This document shows, one piece after another, positions 15,665 to 23,327 of a stretch of DNA of 64,000 nucleotides. The stretch is taken from contig QHSU01000071.1 of the NCBI GenBank assembly GCA_003220535.1, forward strand, positions 27,518 through 91,517, given 5' to 3'. The DNA comes from Candidatus Rokuibacteriota bacterium. Lineage in GTDB: Bacteria; Methylomirabilota; Methylomirabilia; Rokubacteriales; CSP1-6. The translations under genes were made by a program, and so were the position numbers. The first letter of the stretch is position 1. Every line of letters begins with the position of its first letter. Below the pieces are notes generated by a model. The model saw only the letters and a list, made by a program, of their open reading frames with translations, did no database searches and was not told the origin of the DNA.

Positions 15665-16431
15665 TTCCTGAGCAAGACTCGCGCCTGGCGGGCCGCGACG
15701 CTCGTCGGGTAGTCTCGGACGATGCTCTCCCACGTTCGCTTCGCCTGGGCGGTGTCCCCGAGATCTTTCTGGCAGAGACCGATCTTCATGAGCGCGTCCG
15801 GGACCTTCTCGCCGCGCGGGACCGCGGCGACCAGCGCCTCGAACTCGGCGAGCGCGCCCCGATAGTCCTTCTGCGTGTACAAGATGTCCGCCACCAGGAA
15901 CTGGGCGCTCTCGCGCAGCGGATGGTCCGGATAGGTCACGATCAGGTCGTAGAAGCTGAGGAGCGCCGCGTCGAGCTCCTTGGCCCGGAGCTTCTCGGCG
16001 CCGGCGCGGTAGAGGTCGGCGGCCGGGGTCGTGGTCGCCGACGCCAGGGGAGCCGGCGCGGCCGCCGGTGTCGGCGGAGCCAGCTGGGCTCCCGGGGCAA
16101 ACCCGCTCGGCGCGGCCGCCGGCAGTCGCCCTCGATTCAATGCCTCCAGCTCCTCCACCCGACGGCGCAGATACGTCAGCTGGTCGTCCTGTTGTCGTGA
16201 GCTCGCGATGAGCTTGGCGACGGCGTTCTGTAACTCGCTGAGCTCGCCGGCAATCCTCGTCATCTGCTCGGCCAGACGTGGCTGGTCGGACGCGGTCGCC
16301 GACGGCTGGTCGGCCGGCGCCGCCGCCGCCGCCGGCCGGGGCGCCTCGCCCGTAGCCGGTTGCGTGGCGACACCCCCGCATCCGGTCAGGGCGAGCGCCG
16401 CCAGCGTCACGCGGAGCATCGCTCGGCTCAC
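15661..16431 (-). CDS. CpoB/YbgF-like TPR lipoprotein
   Basis: 256 residues. Signal peptide with lipobox ALTGC (Cys18), a low-complexity Ala/Pro stretch, a coiled-coil segment (about 50-95, 'MTRIAGELSELQNAVAKLIA', 'LTYLRRRVEELEAL'), a second Ala/Pro linker and three C-terminal TPR-like repeats (YRAGAEKLRAKELDAALLSF, 'LVADILYTQKDYRGALAEFE', 'LMKIGLCQKDLGDTAQAKRT'). The same order occurs in CpoB/YbgF, which coordinates outer-membrane constriction with peptidoglycan synthesis. Here it is the last gene of the arn/FAS operon and not near tol-pal, so a specific role in that envelope pathway is possible. Confidence 0.8.
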   Translation of the reverse strand: MSRAMLRVTLAALALTGCGGVATQPATGEAPRPAAAAAPADQPSATASDQPRLAEQMTRIAGELSELQNAVAKLIASSRQQDDQLTYLRRRVEELEALNRGRLPAAAPSGFAPGAQLAPPTPAAAPAPLASATTTPAADLYRAGAEKLRAKELDAALLSFYDLIVTYPDHPLRESAQFLVADILYTQKDYRGALAEFEALVAAVPRGEKVPDALMKIGLCQKDLGDTAQAKRTWESIVRDYPTSVAARQARVLLRN

Positions 16432-16940
16432 GGTACGCCGATCGTGGTCACCGACACCGAGTCGAGCGGCCAGTGGGCGCGCGCGCGCAGCTGGAGCGTC
16501 ACGGTCGCCTCGCGGCTCAGCGGCACCTCGACGAGCCAGAGCCAGCCCTCCGGCACGCTGAGCGACGGATAGCTTCTGACGATCGCGCCTCGCGCGAACA
16601 CGTAGCGACGCTCGCCGGCCTCGCGGGTGTGGATGCGCTCGCCGAGGACGAGCGTGCCGCCGTTCGTGACACAGAAGAGATAGTCGATCTCCTGGGGCGG
16701 CGACGCACGCACGATGCGAACGGGAACATCGCGACTGACGCCGGGCGCGGTGATGCCGGTGGCGATCTGCTCGAGGGTCGAATAGGCGACCGGCGCGTTC
16801 CGAATGACGATCAGCTCGTTGCCGCTGCTCTCGACCCGGATCGCCGACTGATCCAAAACGACCGGCGGGCGCGGCTGGGTCTCGGCGCGCGTCGCGACGA
16901 TCAGGAGTGCCGCGACCGTCGCGACGATCCAGCGCGTCAT
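16428..16940 (-). CDS. Periplasmic protein of unknown function
   Basis: 170 residues. A signal peptide (TRWIVATVAALLIVATRAETQ) is followed by a beta-rich domain with two similar-looking halves of strands (SGNELIVIRNAPVAYSTLEQ; LFCVTNGGTLVLGER; VPLSREATVTLQLRARAHWP). It contains one Cys. No family recognised. Start and stop overlap its neighbours by 4 bases (ATGA), so it belongs to the arn/FAS operon and is probably made in fixed ratio with the deacetylase-like enzyme before it. Confidence 0.65.
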   Translation of the reverse strand: MTRWIVATVAALLIVATRAETQPRPPVVLDQSAIRVESSGNELIVIRNAPVAYSTLEQIATGITAPGVSRDVPVRIVRASPPQEIDYLFCVTNGGTLVLGERIHTREAGERRYVFARGAIVRSYPSLSVPEGWLWLVEVPLSREATVTLQLRARAHWPLDSVSVTTIGVP

Positions 16941-17857
16941 CGCGGCGCCACGATCTGGCGCGAGCGGGCGTGGGCCTGTGCGGCGACCCAGCCGCTGCGG
17001 CCGTCCACCAAGCGACGGACCACGGGAGCGACCGGCAGCTCGTCGCCCGCGGCGAGCGCCTGGGCGGCGACGGCGTCGAGCCTGACGAAGCTGACGCCGG
17101 TCCGGCCGAGCCCGGCGATGAACGCCTCGAACGCCGTCAGCAGGCGCCCGCCCTCCACCTCGGCGTGGAGGGTGAAGACGTTGATGCCCGGCCGAACCGC
17201 TCGCGCGAGCGTTCCCGGAAGGTCCGTCACTCGCCCGAGAAGCTCGTCCATCGTGGGCATGGTGGTCGGCACCTGGAGCGTTGAGAGCACGCCGGCGGCG
17301 ATCTCCGGCCTGAACGGAGCCTCGCCACGCGTATCGCTCGCGTAGCGAAAGCCGAAGGCGTCCTGGGCGGCGAGCGCCCTCGCCGACGTGCGCCAGCCGG
17401 GCGCCGCGCTCGCGTGCGGAGCGACGCCGACGACCGCCTCGAACGCGCGCGTGGCCCGATCCAGATCGGCCCGGATCGCGGAACGACCGAGGCGGTGGAC
17501 GCGGTCTTGCCAGCCGACGTGGTCCCAGCCGTGGGGCGCCAGCTCGTGGCCCTCGTCGGCGATCTGCTGGAGCAGCGCCGGCGCGCCGGCGCCCACCAGA
17601 CGCGCGGGCAAGAGGGTCCCCGAGAGCAGCGTGCGCAGTCCGTAGAGCCCGAGCGGGTTCGTGCGCCACATCTTCAGAAGGAAGCTCGGGCGCAGCACCC
17701 GCCGGATCGCCCGCCCCGAGCGATCCGGCCCCATCGTCACGAAGAAGGACGCGTGAAGCTCCATGCGCCGGAACAACTCAAGCAGGCGGGGGACGCCCTC
17801 CTCGAGCCCACGGCGCGTGTCGACGTCGACGCGCAGGGCTACTGTCGCTTGAACCAT
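16937..17857 (-). CDS. arnD: ArnD-like polysaccharide deacetylase (formamido-arabinose-undecaprenol deformylase type)
   Basis: 306 residues. The order of blocks follows ArnD closely: VALRVDVDTRRGLEEGVPRL (metal Asp11/Asp13), 'FFVTMGPDRSGRAIRRVLRP', 'MWRTNPLGLYGLRTLLSGT', 'GHELAPHGWDHVGWQDRV' (the HxxDH metal site), 'ASAAPGWRTS', 'RYASDTRGEAPFRP' and FTLHAEVEGG. ArnD removes the formyl group from undecaprenyl-phosphate-Ara4FN at the membrane in lipid A modification. It overlaps the decarboxylase-like gene by 19 bases. The presence of ArnC-, ArnA- and ArnD-type genes together supports the assignment. The exact sugar is inferred. Confidence 0.85.
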   Translation of the reverse strand: MVQATVALRVDVDTRRGLEEGVPRLLELFRRMELHASFFVTMGPDRSGRAIRRVLRPSFLLKMWRTNPLGLYGLRTLLSGTLLPARLVGAGAPALLQQIADEGHELAPHGWDHVGWQDRVHRLGRSAIRADLDRATRAFEAVVGVAPHASAAPGWRTSARALAAQDAFGFRYASDTRGEAPFRPEIAAGVLSTLQVPTTMPTMDELLGRVTDLPGTLARAVRPGINVFTLHAEVEGGRLLTAFEAFIAGLGRTGVSFVRLDAVAAQALAAGDELPVAPVVRRLVDGRSGWVAAQAHARSRQIVAPR

Positions 17858-18792
17858 TCGATCGTCTGCCCGAGCCCCACGTCGAGCGTGGTCTCGGCTC
17901 GCACGCTCAGGAGCTCCCGCATCCGGCGCACGGAAGGCACGCGCCGCGGGATGTCCTCGTATCCCTGGGCGTAGACAGCATCTTGATGGACGAAGCTGAT
18001 TCGAGAAGGAGACCCGGTGATCCGGATCATGCGCGCGGCCAGGTCGCGGATCGAGACTTCCTCTTCCGAGCCGACGTTGATCGCCTGCCCCTCGGCCTCG
18101 GCCCGGAGACCGGCCTGCACCGTCGCGCGCACAGCGTCGTCGACGTAGGTGAACGTGCGCGTCTGGAAGCCGTCGCCGATGACGGTCACCGGCTCGCCCC
18201 GTCGCAGCTGGCCGATGAAGATTGTCATGACCCGGCCGCGATCCATCTGGTCGAGCCGCGGGCCGTAGACGTTGAAGTAGCGGAGGACCACCACGCGAAG
18301 CCCCATGCGGGCGAACGCGAAGCAGAAGTGCTCGCCGGCGGCCTTCGAGGTCGCGTAGCACCAACGGTCCGTTCGCGTCGAGCCGAGCACGCGGTCGCCG
18401 TCCTCGTCGAACGGCACCGCGGTGTTCCGCCCGTAGACCTCGGAGGTCGAGCTGAAGACGACCTTCTTGCCGTGGCGGAACGCGGCGGTCAGAACCTCCT
18501 GGGTGCCGTTGATGTTGACGGTGAGCACCTGATAGGGATCGCCCACGTAGTGCTCGACGCCGACCACGGCCGCGAGGTGGTACACCAGATCGGACCACGC
18601 GACGAGGCCGTCGAGGATCTCCCGGCTCAATACCGACTCGCGGATCGCCCGGAAGTGCGGGTTCGCGCGCAGGTGGCGGACCTTGAGGTCGCCCGCCGGG
18701 TCGAGGATGGTGACCTCCTGGCCCCGGTCGAGCCACGCCTCGGCCAGGTGCGAGCCGAGGAATCCGGCGCCGCCCGTGATGAGGACCTTCAT
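17839..18792 (-). CDS. ArnA-decarboxylase / UXS-like NAD-dependent sugar-nucleotide enzyme
   Basis: 317 residues, extended SDR. Rossmann motif TGGAGFLGSHLAEAW, catalytic block SSTSEVYGR (Thr116, Glu118) and YATSK (Tyr146, Lys150), then FNVYGPRLD and the C-terminal DVGLGQTIEWF. STSEVYG plus the GPRLD segment is shared with the ArnA C-terminal domain and UDP-xylose synthases, which oxidise and decarboxylate UDP-glucuronate. Here the domain is a separate protein, translationally coupled (ATGA) to a separate formyltransferase, whereas E. coli ArnA fuses the two. A plain 4-epimerase role cannot be excluded. Confidence 0.8.
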   Translation of the reverse strand: MKVLITGGAGFLGSHLAEAWLDRGQEVTILDPAGDLKVRHLRANPHFRAIRESVLSREILDGLVAWSDLVYHLAAVVGVEHYVGDPYQVLTVNINGTQEVLTAAFRHGKKVVFSSTSEVYGRNTAVPFDEDGDRVLGSTRTDRWCYATSKAAGEHFCFAFARMGLRVVVLRYFNVYGPRLDQMDRGRVMTIFIGQLRRGEPVTVIGDGFQTRTFTYVDDAVRATVQAGLRAEAEGQAINVGSEEEVSIRDLAARMIRITGSPSRISFVHQDAVYAQGYEDIPRRVPSVRRMRELLSVRAETTLDVGLGQTIEWFKRQ

Positions 18793-19724
18793 AGCCGCAA
18801 GCCCGGACGCAGCCCCCGCCGCGCAGCCCACGTGTCGGCAGGCTCCTCGACGCCGCCCGCACTCTGCACGCGGGTGATCAGCAGCACGCCCGTCCCCGCC
18901 GTCACCGTGATCCCTCGCGACGGCACGATCGCGAGGAGCGTGCCGGGCGCGGCACCGCTCGATGCGTGCTGGACGGTCGACGCGGCCCACAGCCGGAGAC
19001 GGGCCGGACCGTCGCCGACGAACGCGCCGGGATAGGGGTGAGTGACCGCCCGGATCATGTCGCTGATCCTGGTGGCCGGCCACGCCCAGTCGATGCGCCC
19101 ATCCTCCGGGCGACGCCGCGGGACGACCATCGCGCGCGCGTGGTCCTGGGGGACGCGCGGTGCGGTCCCGGCGAGCACGGCCGGGTACGACTCGAGCAAG
19201 AGATCGACGCCGACCTTGACCATTCGTTTGTAGAGGGTGAAGGCCGTGTCGTCGGGCTCGATGTCGATCGGCTGCTGGGCGACGATGTCGCCGGCGTCGG
19301 CGGCGACGGTCATGTGGTGGAGCGTGACGCCGGTTCGCCGCTCGCCGTTCACCAGCACCCAGTTGAGCGGCGCGCGCCCGCGGTACGCCGGCAGCAGCGA
19401 GCCGTGCAGGTTGAGCGCCGCGACGCGGGGCAGTGCCAGGAGCTCGGGCCCCAGGAGCCGGCGATACCAGACGGACAGGATGAGATCGGGCGCCAGGTCG
19501 CGCAAGGTCTCCACGACGCCAGAGACATTCGGCGAGGCCGGCGCCAGGCACGGGATCTGCCGGATGCGCGCGATCTCGGCCACCGACTCGAACCAGTCGC
19601 CCTCGGCTGGATCATCCGGATGGGTCACGACGGCCACCACCGCCTCGTCGCGGGCGAGCAGCGCGTCGAGCGCGCGGGCGCCGAAGGTGTGGTAGGCGAA
19701 GACGGCCCAGCGCGCGCGCGTCAC
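18789..19724 (-). CDS. ArnA-type UDP-4-amino-sugar formyltransferase (stand-alone)
   Basis: 311 residues. The fold of methionyl-tRNA formyltransferase/ArnA-N is clear: WAVFAYHTFGARALDALL, ALNLHGSLLPAYRGRAPLNW (catalytic Asn105 and His107), TGVTLHHM and DAGDIVAQQPI (Asp143). The N-terminal 'FAYH' and the C-terminal 'RISDMIRAVTHPYPGAF' are closer to ArnA than to Fmt. The reaction would be transfer of formyl from N10-formyl-THF to a UDP-4-amino sugar. The GTG start overlaps the stop of the ArnC-like gene (GTGA). Another dTDP- or UDP-amino-sugar could be the substrate. Confidence 0.85.
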   Translation of the reverse strand: MTRARWAVFAYHTFGARALDALLARDEAVVAVVTHPDDPAEGDWFESVAEIARIRQIPCLAPASPNVSGVVETLRDLAPDLILSVWYRRLLGPELLALPRVAALNLHGSLLPAYRGRAPLNWVLVNGERRTGVTLHHMTVAADAGDIVAQQPIDIEPDDTAFTLYKRMVKVGVDLLLESYPAVLAGTAPRVPQDHARAMVVPRRRPEDGRIDWAWPATRISDMIRAVTHPYPGAFVGDGPARLRLWAASTVQHASSGAAPGTLLAIVPSRGITVTAGTGVLLITRVQSAGGVEEPADTWAARRGLRPGLRL

Positions 19725-20656
19725 TCGAGCACCTCGCTGATCACGTACCGCGGCCGCCGCCGCACCTCCTGATAGATGCGCCCAACGTACTCGCCGATCA
19801 GCCCCAGCGCCAGGATCTGCAGGCCGACGAAGAAGAACAGGATCGCGAACAGCGTGAACACGCCCTCGACCTCGGGCCCGACCAGGAGCCGACGCAGGCC
19901 GAGAAAGAGCGCGAAGCCGAGGCCCATCAGGGACACGCCGATCCCGATGAGGCTGACGAGCTGGATGGGCAGCAGCGAGAAGCCCGTGAGCAGGTCGAAG
20001 TTGAGCCTGAGGAGCCGAAAGAGGCCGTACCGCGAGCGCCCGTGCTCGCGCACGGCGTGCTCGACCGGAATCTCGGACACCGCGGCTGCGAAGCTGGCCC
20101 CGAGCGCCGGAATGAATTGCGACACGCCCTGGCAGGCCACGATCTGGTCGACCACCGAACGCCGGTACGCTCTCAACATGCACCCGTAGTCGCGGAGCCG
20201 CACGCCGACGACGGCTGACGTGACGCGGTTGACGACCCAGGACGCGGCTCGCCGCGCCCACGGGTCATAACGACCCGCGCGCCACCCGCCGACCACGTCG
20301 ACCCCGTCCGTCAGCGCCGCCAGCAGGCGCGGGATCTCCTCCGGTGGGTTCTGCAGGTCGGCGTCCAGCGTCACGACGACCTCGCCCTTCGCCCGCTCCA
20401 TCCCGGCGAACACTGCGGCGTGCTGCCCGTAGTTCCGGTTGAACCGGATCACCTTCACCGCGGCGTCCTGGGCCCGGAGCGCGCGCAGGACGTCCGCCGA
20501 GCCGTCGCGGCTCCCGTCGTCGACGAAGATGATCTCGTACGGCTGGCCGAGCTCCTTGAGGGTCAGCGCCAGACGATGGTGGAGATCGCCGAGGCTCCGC
20601 ACCTCGTCGAAGACGGGAACGACGACCGACAGTGCGGGCCGCGCCCCGTCGCTCAG
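19721..20656 (-). CDS. arnC: ArnC-like undecaprenyl-phosphate glycosyltransferase (GT2, DPM-synthase type)
   Basis: About 311 residues. A GT2 domain begins LSVVVPVFDEVRSLGDLH, with IIFVDDGSRDGS, 'VIRFNRNYGQHAAVFAGM', 'VVTLDADLQNPPEEIP' (DxD-type) and RLRDYGCMLRAYRR. Two C-terminal membrane helices follow (IQLVSLIGIGVSLMGLGFAL and TLFAILFFFVGLQILALGLI). Length and order match ArnC, which loads Ara4FN on undecaprenyl phosphate. No ATG, GTG or TTG lies before the domain. The likely start is CTG 20656, which overlaps the stop of the KS gene (CTGA). It links the acyl-chain genes and the sugar genes in one operon. Confidence 0.85.
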   Translation of the reverse strand: MSDGARPALSVVVPVFDEVRSLGDLHHRLALTLKELGQPYEIIFVDDGSRDGSADVLRALRAQDAAVKVIRFNRNYGQHAAVFAGMERAKGEVVVTLDADLQNPPEEIPRLLAALTDGVDVVGGWRAGRYDPWARRAASWVVNRVTSAVVGVRLRDYGCMLRAYRRSVVDQIVACQGVSQFIPALGASFAAAVSEIPVEHAVREHGRSRYGLFRLLRLNFDLLTGFSLLPIQLVSLIGIGVSLMGLGFALFLGLRRLLVGPEVEGVFTLFAILFFFVGLQILALGLIGEYVGRIYQEVRRRPRYVISEVLE

Positions 20657-21969
20657 TGCCTGATCTCCCGCACGAGCAGACAGTCGTTGTGGCCGCCGAA
20701 TCCGAACGAATTCGAGATGGCCGCGCGGATGCGGCCGGCCACGGGCGTGTTCGGCACGTAACTCAGATCGCACTCGGGATCGGGCACGCGGTAGTTGATC
20801 GTCGGCGGCGCGATCTGGTCGCGCACGGCCAGCACCGTCGTCGCCAGCTCGATGGCGCCGGCGGCCGAGATCGTATGGCCGATCATGGATTTGGTCGAGC
20901 TCACCCGGAGCCGCGCCGCCTCGGGGCCGAACACCGTCTTGATCGCGGCGGTCTCGACGCGGTCGTTCATCGGAGTCGAGGTGCCGTGGGCATTGACGTA
21001 GTCGACGTCCGCCGGGCCCAGGCTCGCGTCGGCCAATGCCCGGCGCATGGCGCCGATCGCCCCGCGGCCGTCCGGCGCCTCGTCGGTGACGCGGTACGCG
21101 TCGCAGGTCGTGCCATAGCCCGCGAGCTCGGCGATGGCCGCCGCGCCGCGGCGCTCGGCGTGCTCGGCCTCTTCGAGGATGACGAACCCCGCGCCTTCTC
21201 CGATCACGAAGCCATCGCGGCGCGCGTCGAAGGGACGGCTCGCGAGCGCGGGTGTGGCGTTCTGGCGCGACATGACGCCGAGCAGGCAGAAGAGCTGCAC
21301 CTCGATCGGCGACACGATGCACTCGGCGCCGCCCGCCAGCGCCACGTCGATCGCCCCCCGGCGAATCGCGCGGTACGCCTCGCCGATCGCCTGAGCCGAC
21401 GAGGTGCAGGCCGTCTGGATCGTCGCCGTCGGCCCCTCGATCCCGAAGTGCCCCGCCAGCCGCGACGCGAGGTACTGGGGCCACGTCCGGTAGAAGGCTC
21501 GGGGCGCGGCGCGCCGCCCGAACTCGTTGACGAAACCGGCCTGCGTCACCAGGCCGCCGGCCGGACGACTGACGTACGCGACGTCGCCGAGCTCGCGCAG
21601 GTCGTGGCGCTCGCCGCTGGTGCCGACGAAGACGCCCGCGCGCGGCGAGGCGAGCACCCGGCGGGCGCCGGCCCCCGCGACGGCGCCGCGGGCGGCGCGC
21701 ACGCCGACCACGACCCCGCGGGGCTCCTGCGGGTCGAGCGCGGCCTCGGCCCGGAGCTCCTCGATCAGCGCGTGGTCGTCCAGCGCGGCGGCGATCTGCG
21801 TGGGCAATCCCTCGGGATCGAAGTGGGCGATCCGCCTCACGCCGGACACCCCCGCGAGCGCGGCCTTCCAGAAGGCGTCGAGGTCGGACCCGATCGGCGT
21901 CACCACGTCGAGTCCGGTCACGACCACGCGCCGGCGCGCGCCCGTCTCACGCGAGGAGCGAGTAGCCAC
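20653..21969 (-). CDS. Beta-ketoacyl-ACP synthase, FabF-type (catalytically complete KS)
   Basis: 438 residues. The Cys-His-His triad is intact: Cys188 in TIQTACTSSAQAIG, His328 in VNAHGTSTPMND, and Lys360/His365 in TKSMIGHTISAAGA. The N-terminal VVVTGLDVVTPIGSDLDAFW is FabF-like. About 35 residues between 65 and 105 look like an insertion relative to FabF. The enzyme would extend acyl-ACP with malonyl-ACP. It overlaps the FabL-like gene by 23 bases and the ArnC-like gene by 4, so it sits at the join of the two halves of the operon. Its probable partner is the KS-beta at 24709-25932. Confidence 0.88.
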   Translation of the reverse strand: MATRSSRETGARRRVVVTGLDVVTPIGSDLDAFWKAALAGVSGVRRIAHFDPEGLPTQIAAALDDHALIEELRAEAALDPQEPRGVVVGVRAARGAVAGAGARRVLASPRAGVFVGTSGERHDLRELGDVAYVSRPAGGLVTQAGFVNEFGRRAAPRAFYRTWPQYLASRLAGHFGIEGPTATIQTACTSSAQAIGEAYRAIRRGAIDVALAGGAECIVSPIEVQLFCLLGVMSRQNATPALASRPFDARRDGFVIGEGAGFVILEEAEHAERRGAAAIAELAGYGTTCDAYRVTDEAPDGRGAIGAMRRALADASLGPADVDYVNAHGTSTPMNDRVETAAIKTVFGPEAARLRVSSTKSMIGHTISAAGAIELATTVLAVRDQIAPPTINYRVPDPECDLSYVPNTPVAGRIRAAISNSFGFGGHNDCLLVREIRH

Positions 21970-22699
21970 CGTCCACCGTCAGGACCTGCCCCTGGATCGC
22001 CTGCGCCGCCGGGCTCGCCAGAAAGAACACGACTTCGGCGACGTCTTCCGGTGTCACGAGCGCGCCGCCGGGGGTGCGCGCCCTGATCGCCGACAGCGCG
22101 GCCGCGCCGTCGGGAATCGCCTGCCACACGTCGGTCTCCACCGCTCCGGCCGAGACCGTGTTGACGGTGATGCCCTTCGCGGCCAGCTCGGCGGCGAGAT
22201 ATCGGGTGAGCGCCTCGAGCGCCGCCTTCGAGACGCCGATCGCCGCGTAGCCCGCGATGACGCGCCGGCTCCCGAGGCTCGACAGCGCGATGATCCGCCC
22301 GCCGGAGGCCATGAGCCGCGCCGCTTCCTGGGCGAGGATCAGGAGCGCGCGCGCGTTGGTCGCCATCACCCAGTCCCATTGCTTGGGCGAGAGCTCGAGC
22401 CCGTCGCGCAGCACGCCCGAGGCGGCGTTGCTCACGAGCACGTCGAGGCGTCCCGCGCGGTGCTCGACCTCGGCCACCAGGCGCCTGATCTCGGCGGGGT
22501 CCTTGAGGTCGGCCTGCAGCAGCTCGGCCGTGCCGCCGCGCAGCTCGACGTCGCGCGCCGTCTTCTCCGCCGCTTCGCGATTCACGAAGAAGTTCACGAA
22601 GACGCGCGCCCCGGCCTCGGCGAAGCGCAGCGCGATCGCGCGTCCGATGCCACGGCCACCGCCCGTGACCAGCACCGTGCGGGAGACCCCGTCACTCAC
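21947..22699 (-). CDS. FabL-like enoyl-ACP reductase (SDR)
   Basis: 250 residues, starting at GTG. SDR cofactor motif TGGGRGIGRAIALRFAEAG. The FabL-type blocks are SNAASGVLRDGLELSPKQWD, 'SSLGSRRVIAGYAAIGVSKA' with Tyr151-x6-Lys158, 'ALEALTRYLAAELAAKGITV' and a C-terminal VDGGYSLL. The Tyr-x6-Lys spacing separates enoyl reductases of the FabL/FabI kind from ketoreductases, which have Tyr-x3-Lys. If correct, the cassette can complete full reductive cycles and make saturated chains. Overlaps both neighbours by 8 and 23 bases. Confidence 0.8.
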   Translation of the reverse strand: MSDGVSRTVLVTGGGRGIGRAIALRFAEAGARVFVNFFVNREAAEKTARDVELRGGTAELLQADLKDPAEIRRLVAEVEHRAGRLDVLVSNAASGVLRDGLELSPKQWDWVMATNARALLILAQEAARLMASGGRIIALSSLGSRRVIAGYAAIGVSKAALEALTRYLAAELAAKGITVNTVSAGAVETDVWQAIPDGAAALSAIRARTPGGALVTPEDVAEVVFFLASPAAQAIQGQVLTVDGGYSLLA

Positions 22700-23291
22700 T
22701 CGACACCCCGGTCGTCGGCCTCCGGCGACCCCCGGTCGCCCCCCTCGGGGGACCCTCGGTCGCCCGCCGCGGGCGACCCTCGGTCGCCTGTCTCAGGCGA
22801 CCCTCGGTCGCCAGATTCACGCCCGGCTGGGCCGCCGTGTCGGGCGACCGCTGGAGCTCGTGGGCTAGCGCGCGCAGTCGCTCGGCCTGCCGCGCCGCGT
22901 CTGTCCCCGGCCGCGTCGGCTCGAGCGAGTACTCGAGCGTGGCCGTCGCGACCCGCTGGCCCTCGACCGTCGCGCTGGCGTCGAGCACCCAGGCCCCGTC
23001 ACCCGGGCGTCGCTCGCATTCGATCCAGAGCTGATCGCCCGGACGGACCTGGCGCCGGAACGCGACGCGCGAGAGCCGGCGGAGCCGGCCGACCTCGGCG
23101 AAGTCATGGCTCATCCCGATCAGCAGCTGGGACGCCTGCCCGAAGGCCTCGACGACGAGCGCCCCCGGGAACACGGGGTAGCCCGGAAAATGGTCGGTGA
23201 ACACGTCCTCGGTGGCACTCACGTTCTTCAGCGTTTCGATGTGACGGGGCGGCACGGCGCTGACGAGACGGTCGACGAACACGAAGCGCAT
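22692..23291 (-). CDS. FabZ-like 3-hydroxyacyl-ACP dehydratase with a repeat-encoded tail
   Basis: 199 residues. The hotdog domain (1-130) carries the catalytic pair of FabZ: His34 in TDHFPGYPVFPGALVVEAFG and Glu48. FabZ is usually about 145-150 residues. Here the C-terminus is extended by about 50 residues, and the last ~35 are an 8-residue repeat (ATEGRLRQ-like: ATEGRPRR, ATEGPPRG, ATGGRRRP) produced by a 24-bp tandem hairpin repeat in the DNA. The tail is rich in Arg and Gly and probably disordered. The function is dehydration of 3-hydroxyacyl-ACP within the FAS-like cassette. Confidence 0.85.
   Translation of the reverse strand: MRFVFVDRLVSAVPPRHIETLKNVSATEDVFTDHFPGYPVFPGALVVEAFGQASQLLIGMSHDFAEVGRLRRLSRVAFRRQVRPGDQLWIECERRPGDGAWVLDASATVEGQRVATATLEYSLEPTRPGTDAARQAERLRALAHELQRSPDTAAQPGVNLATEGRLRQATEGRPRRATEGPPRGATGGRRRPTTGVSSE
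22710..22812. repeat. 24-bp tandem palindromic repeats (four units plus a partial fifth)
   Basis: Units begin with GGTCG at exactly 22710, 22734, 22758, 22782 and 22806. Each folds on itself, for example GGTCGCC-tgtctca-GGCGACC, and differences between units are mostly in the loop. In the first unit a T opposite G keeps the stem through a wobble pair. The block encodes the repeat tail of the dehydratase and ends 11 bases before the FabL-like start, so the mRNA there could form a row of hairpins. It is in frame (24 bp = 8 codons). Confidence 0.85.
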
Positions 23292-23327
23292 TCGGAGACA
23301 CCCGCCGCGGATCGCTGCTCCGCGGCC

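Noticed and set aside
22710..22812. Regularly spaced repeats that might be a CRISPR array
   Set aside because: The units are contiguous with no unique spacers, are in frame with a coding sequence, and no cas genes are present.
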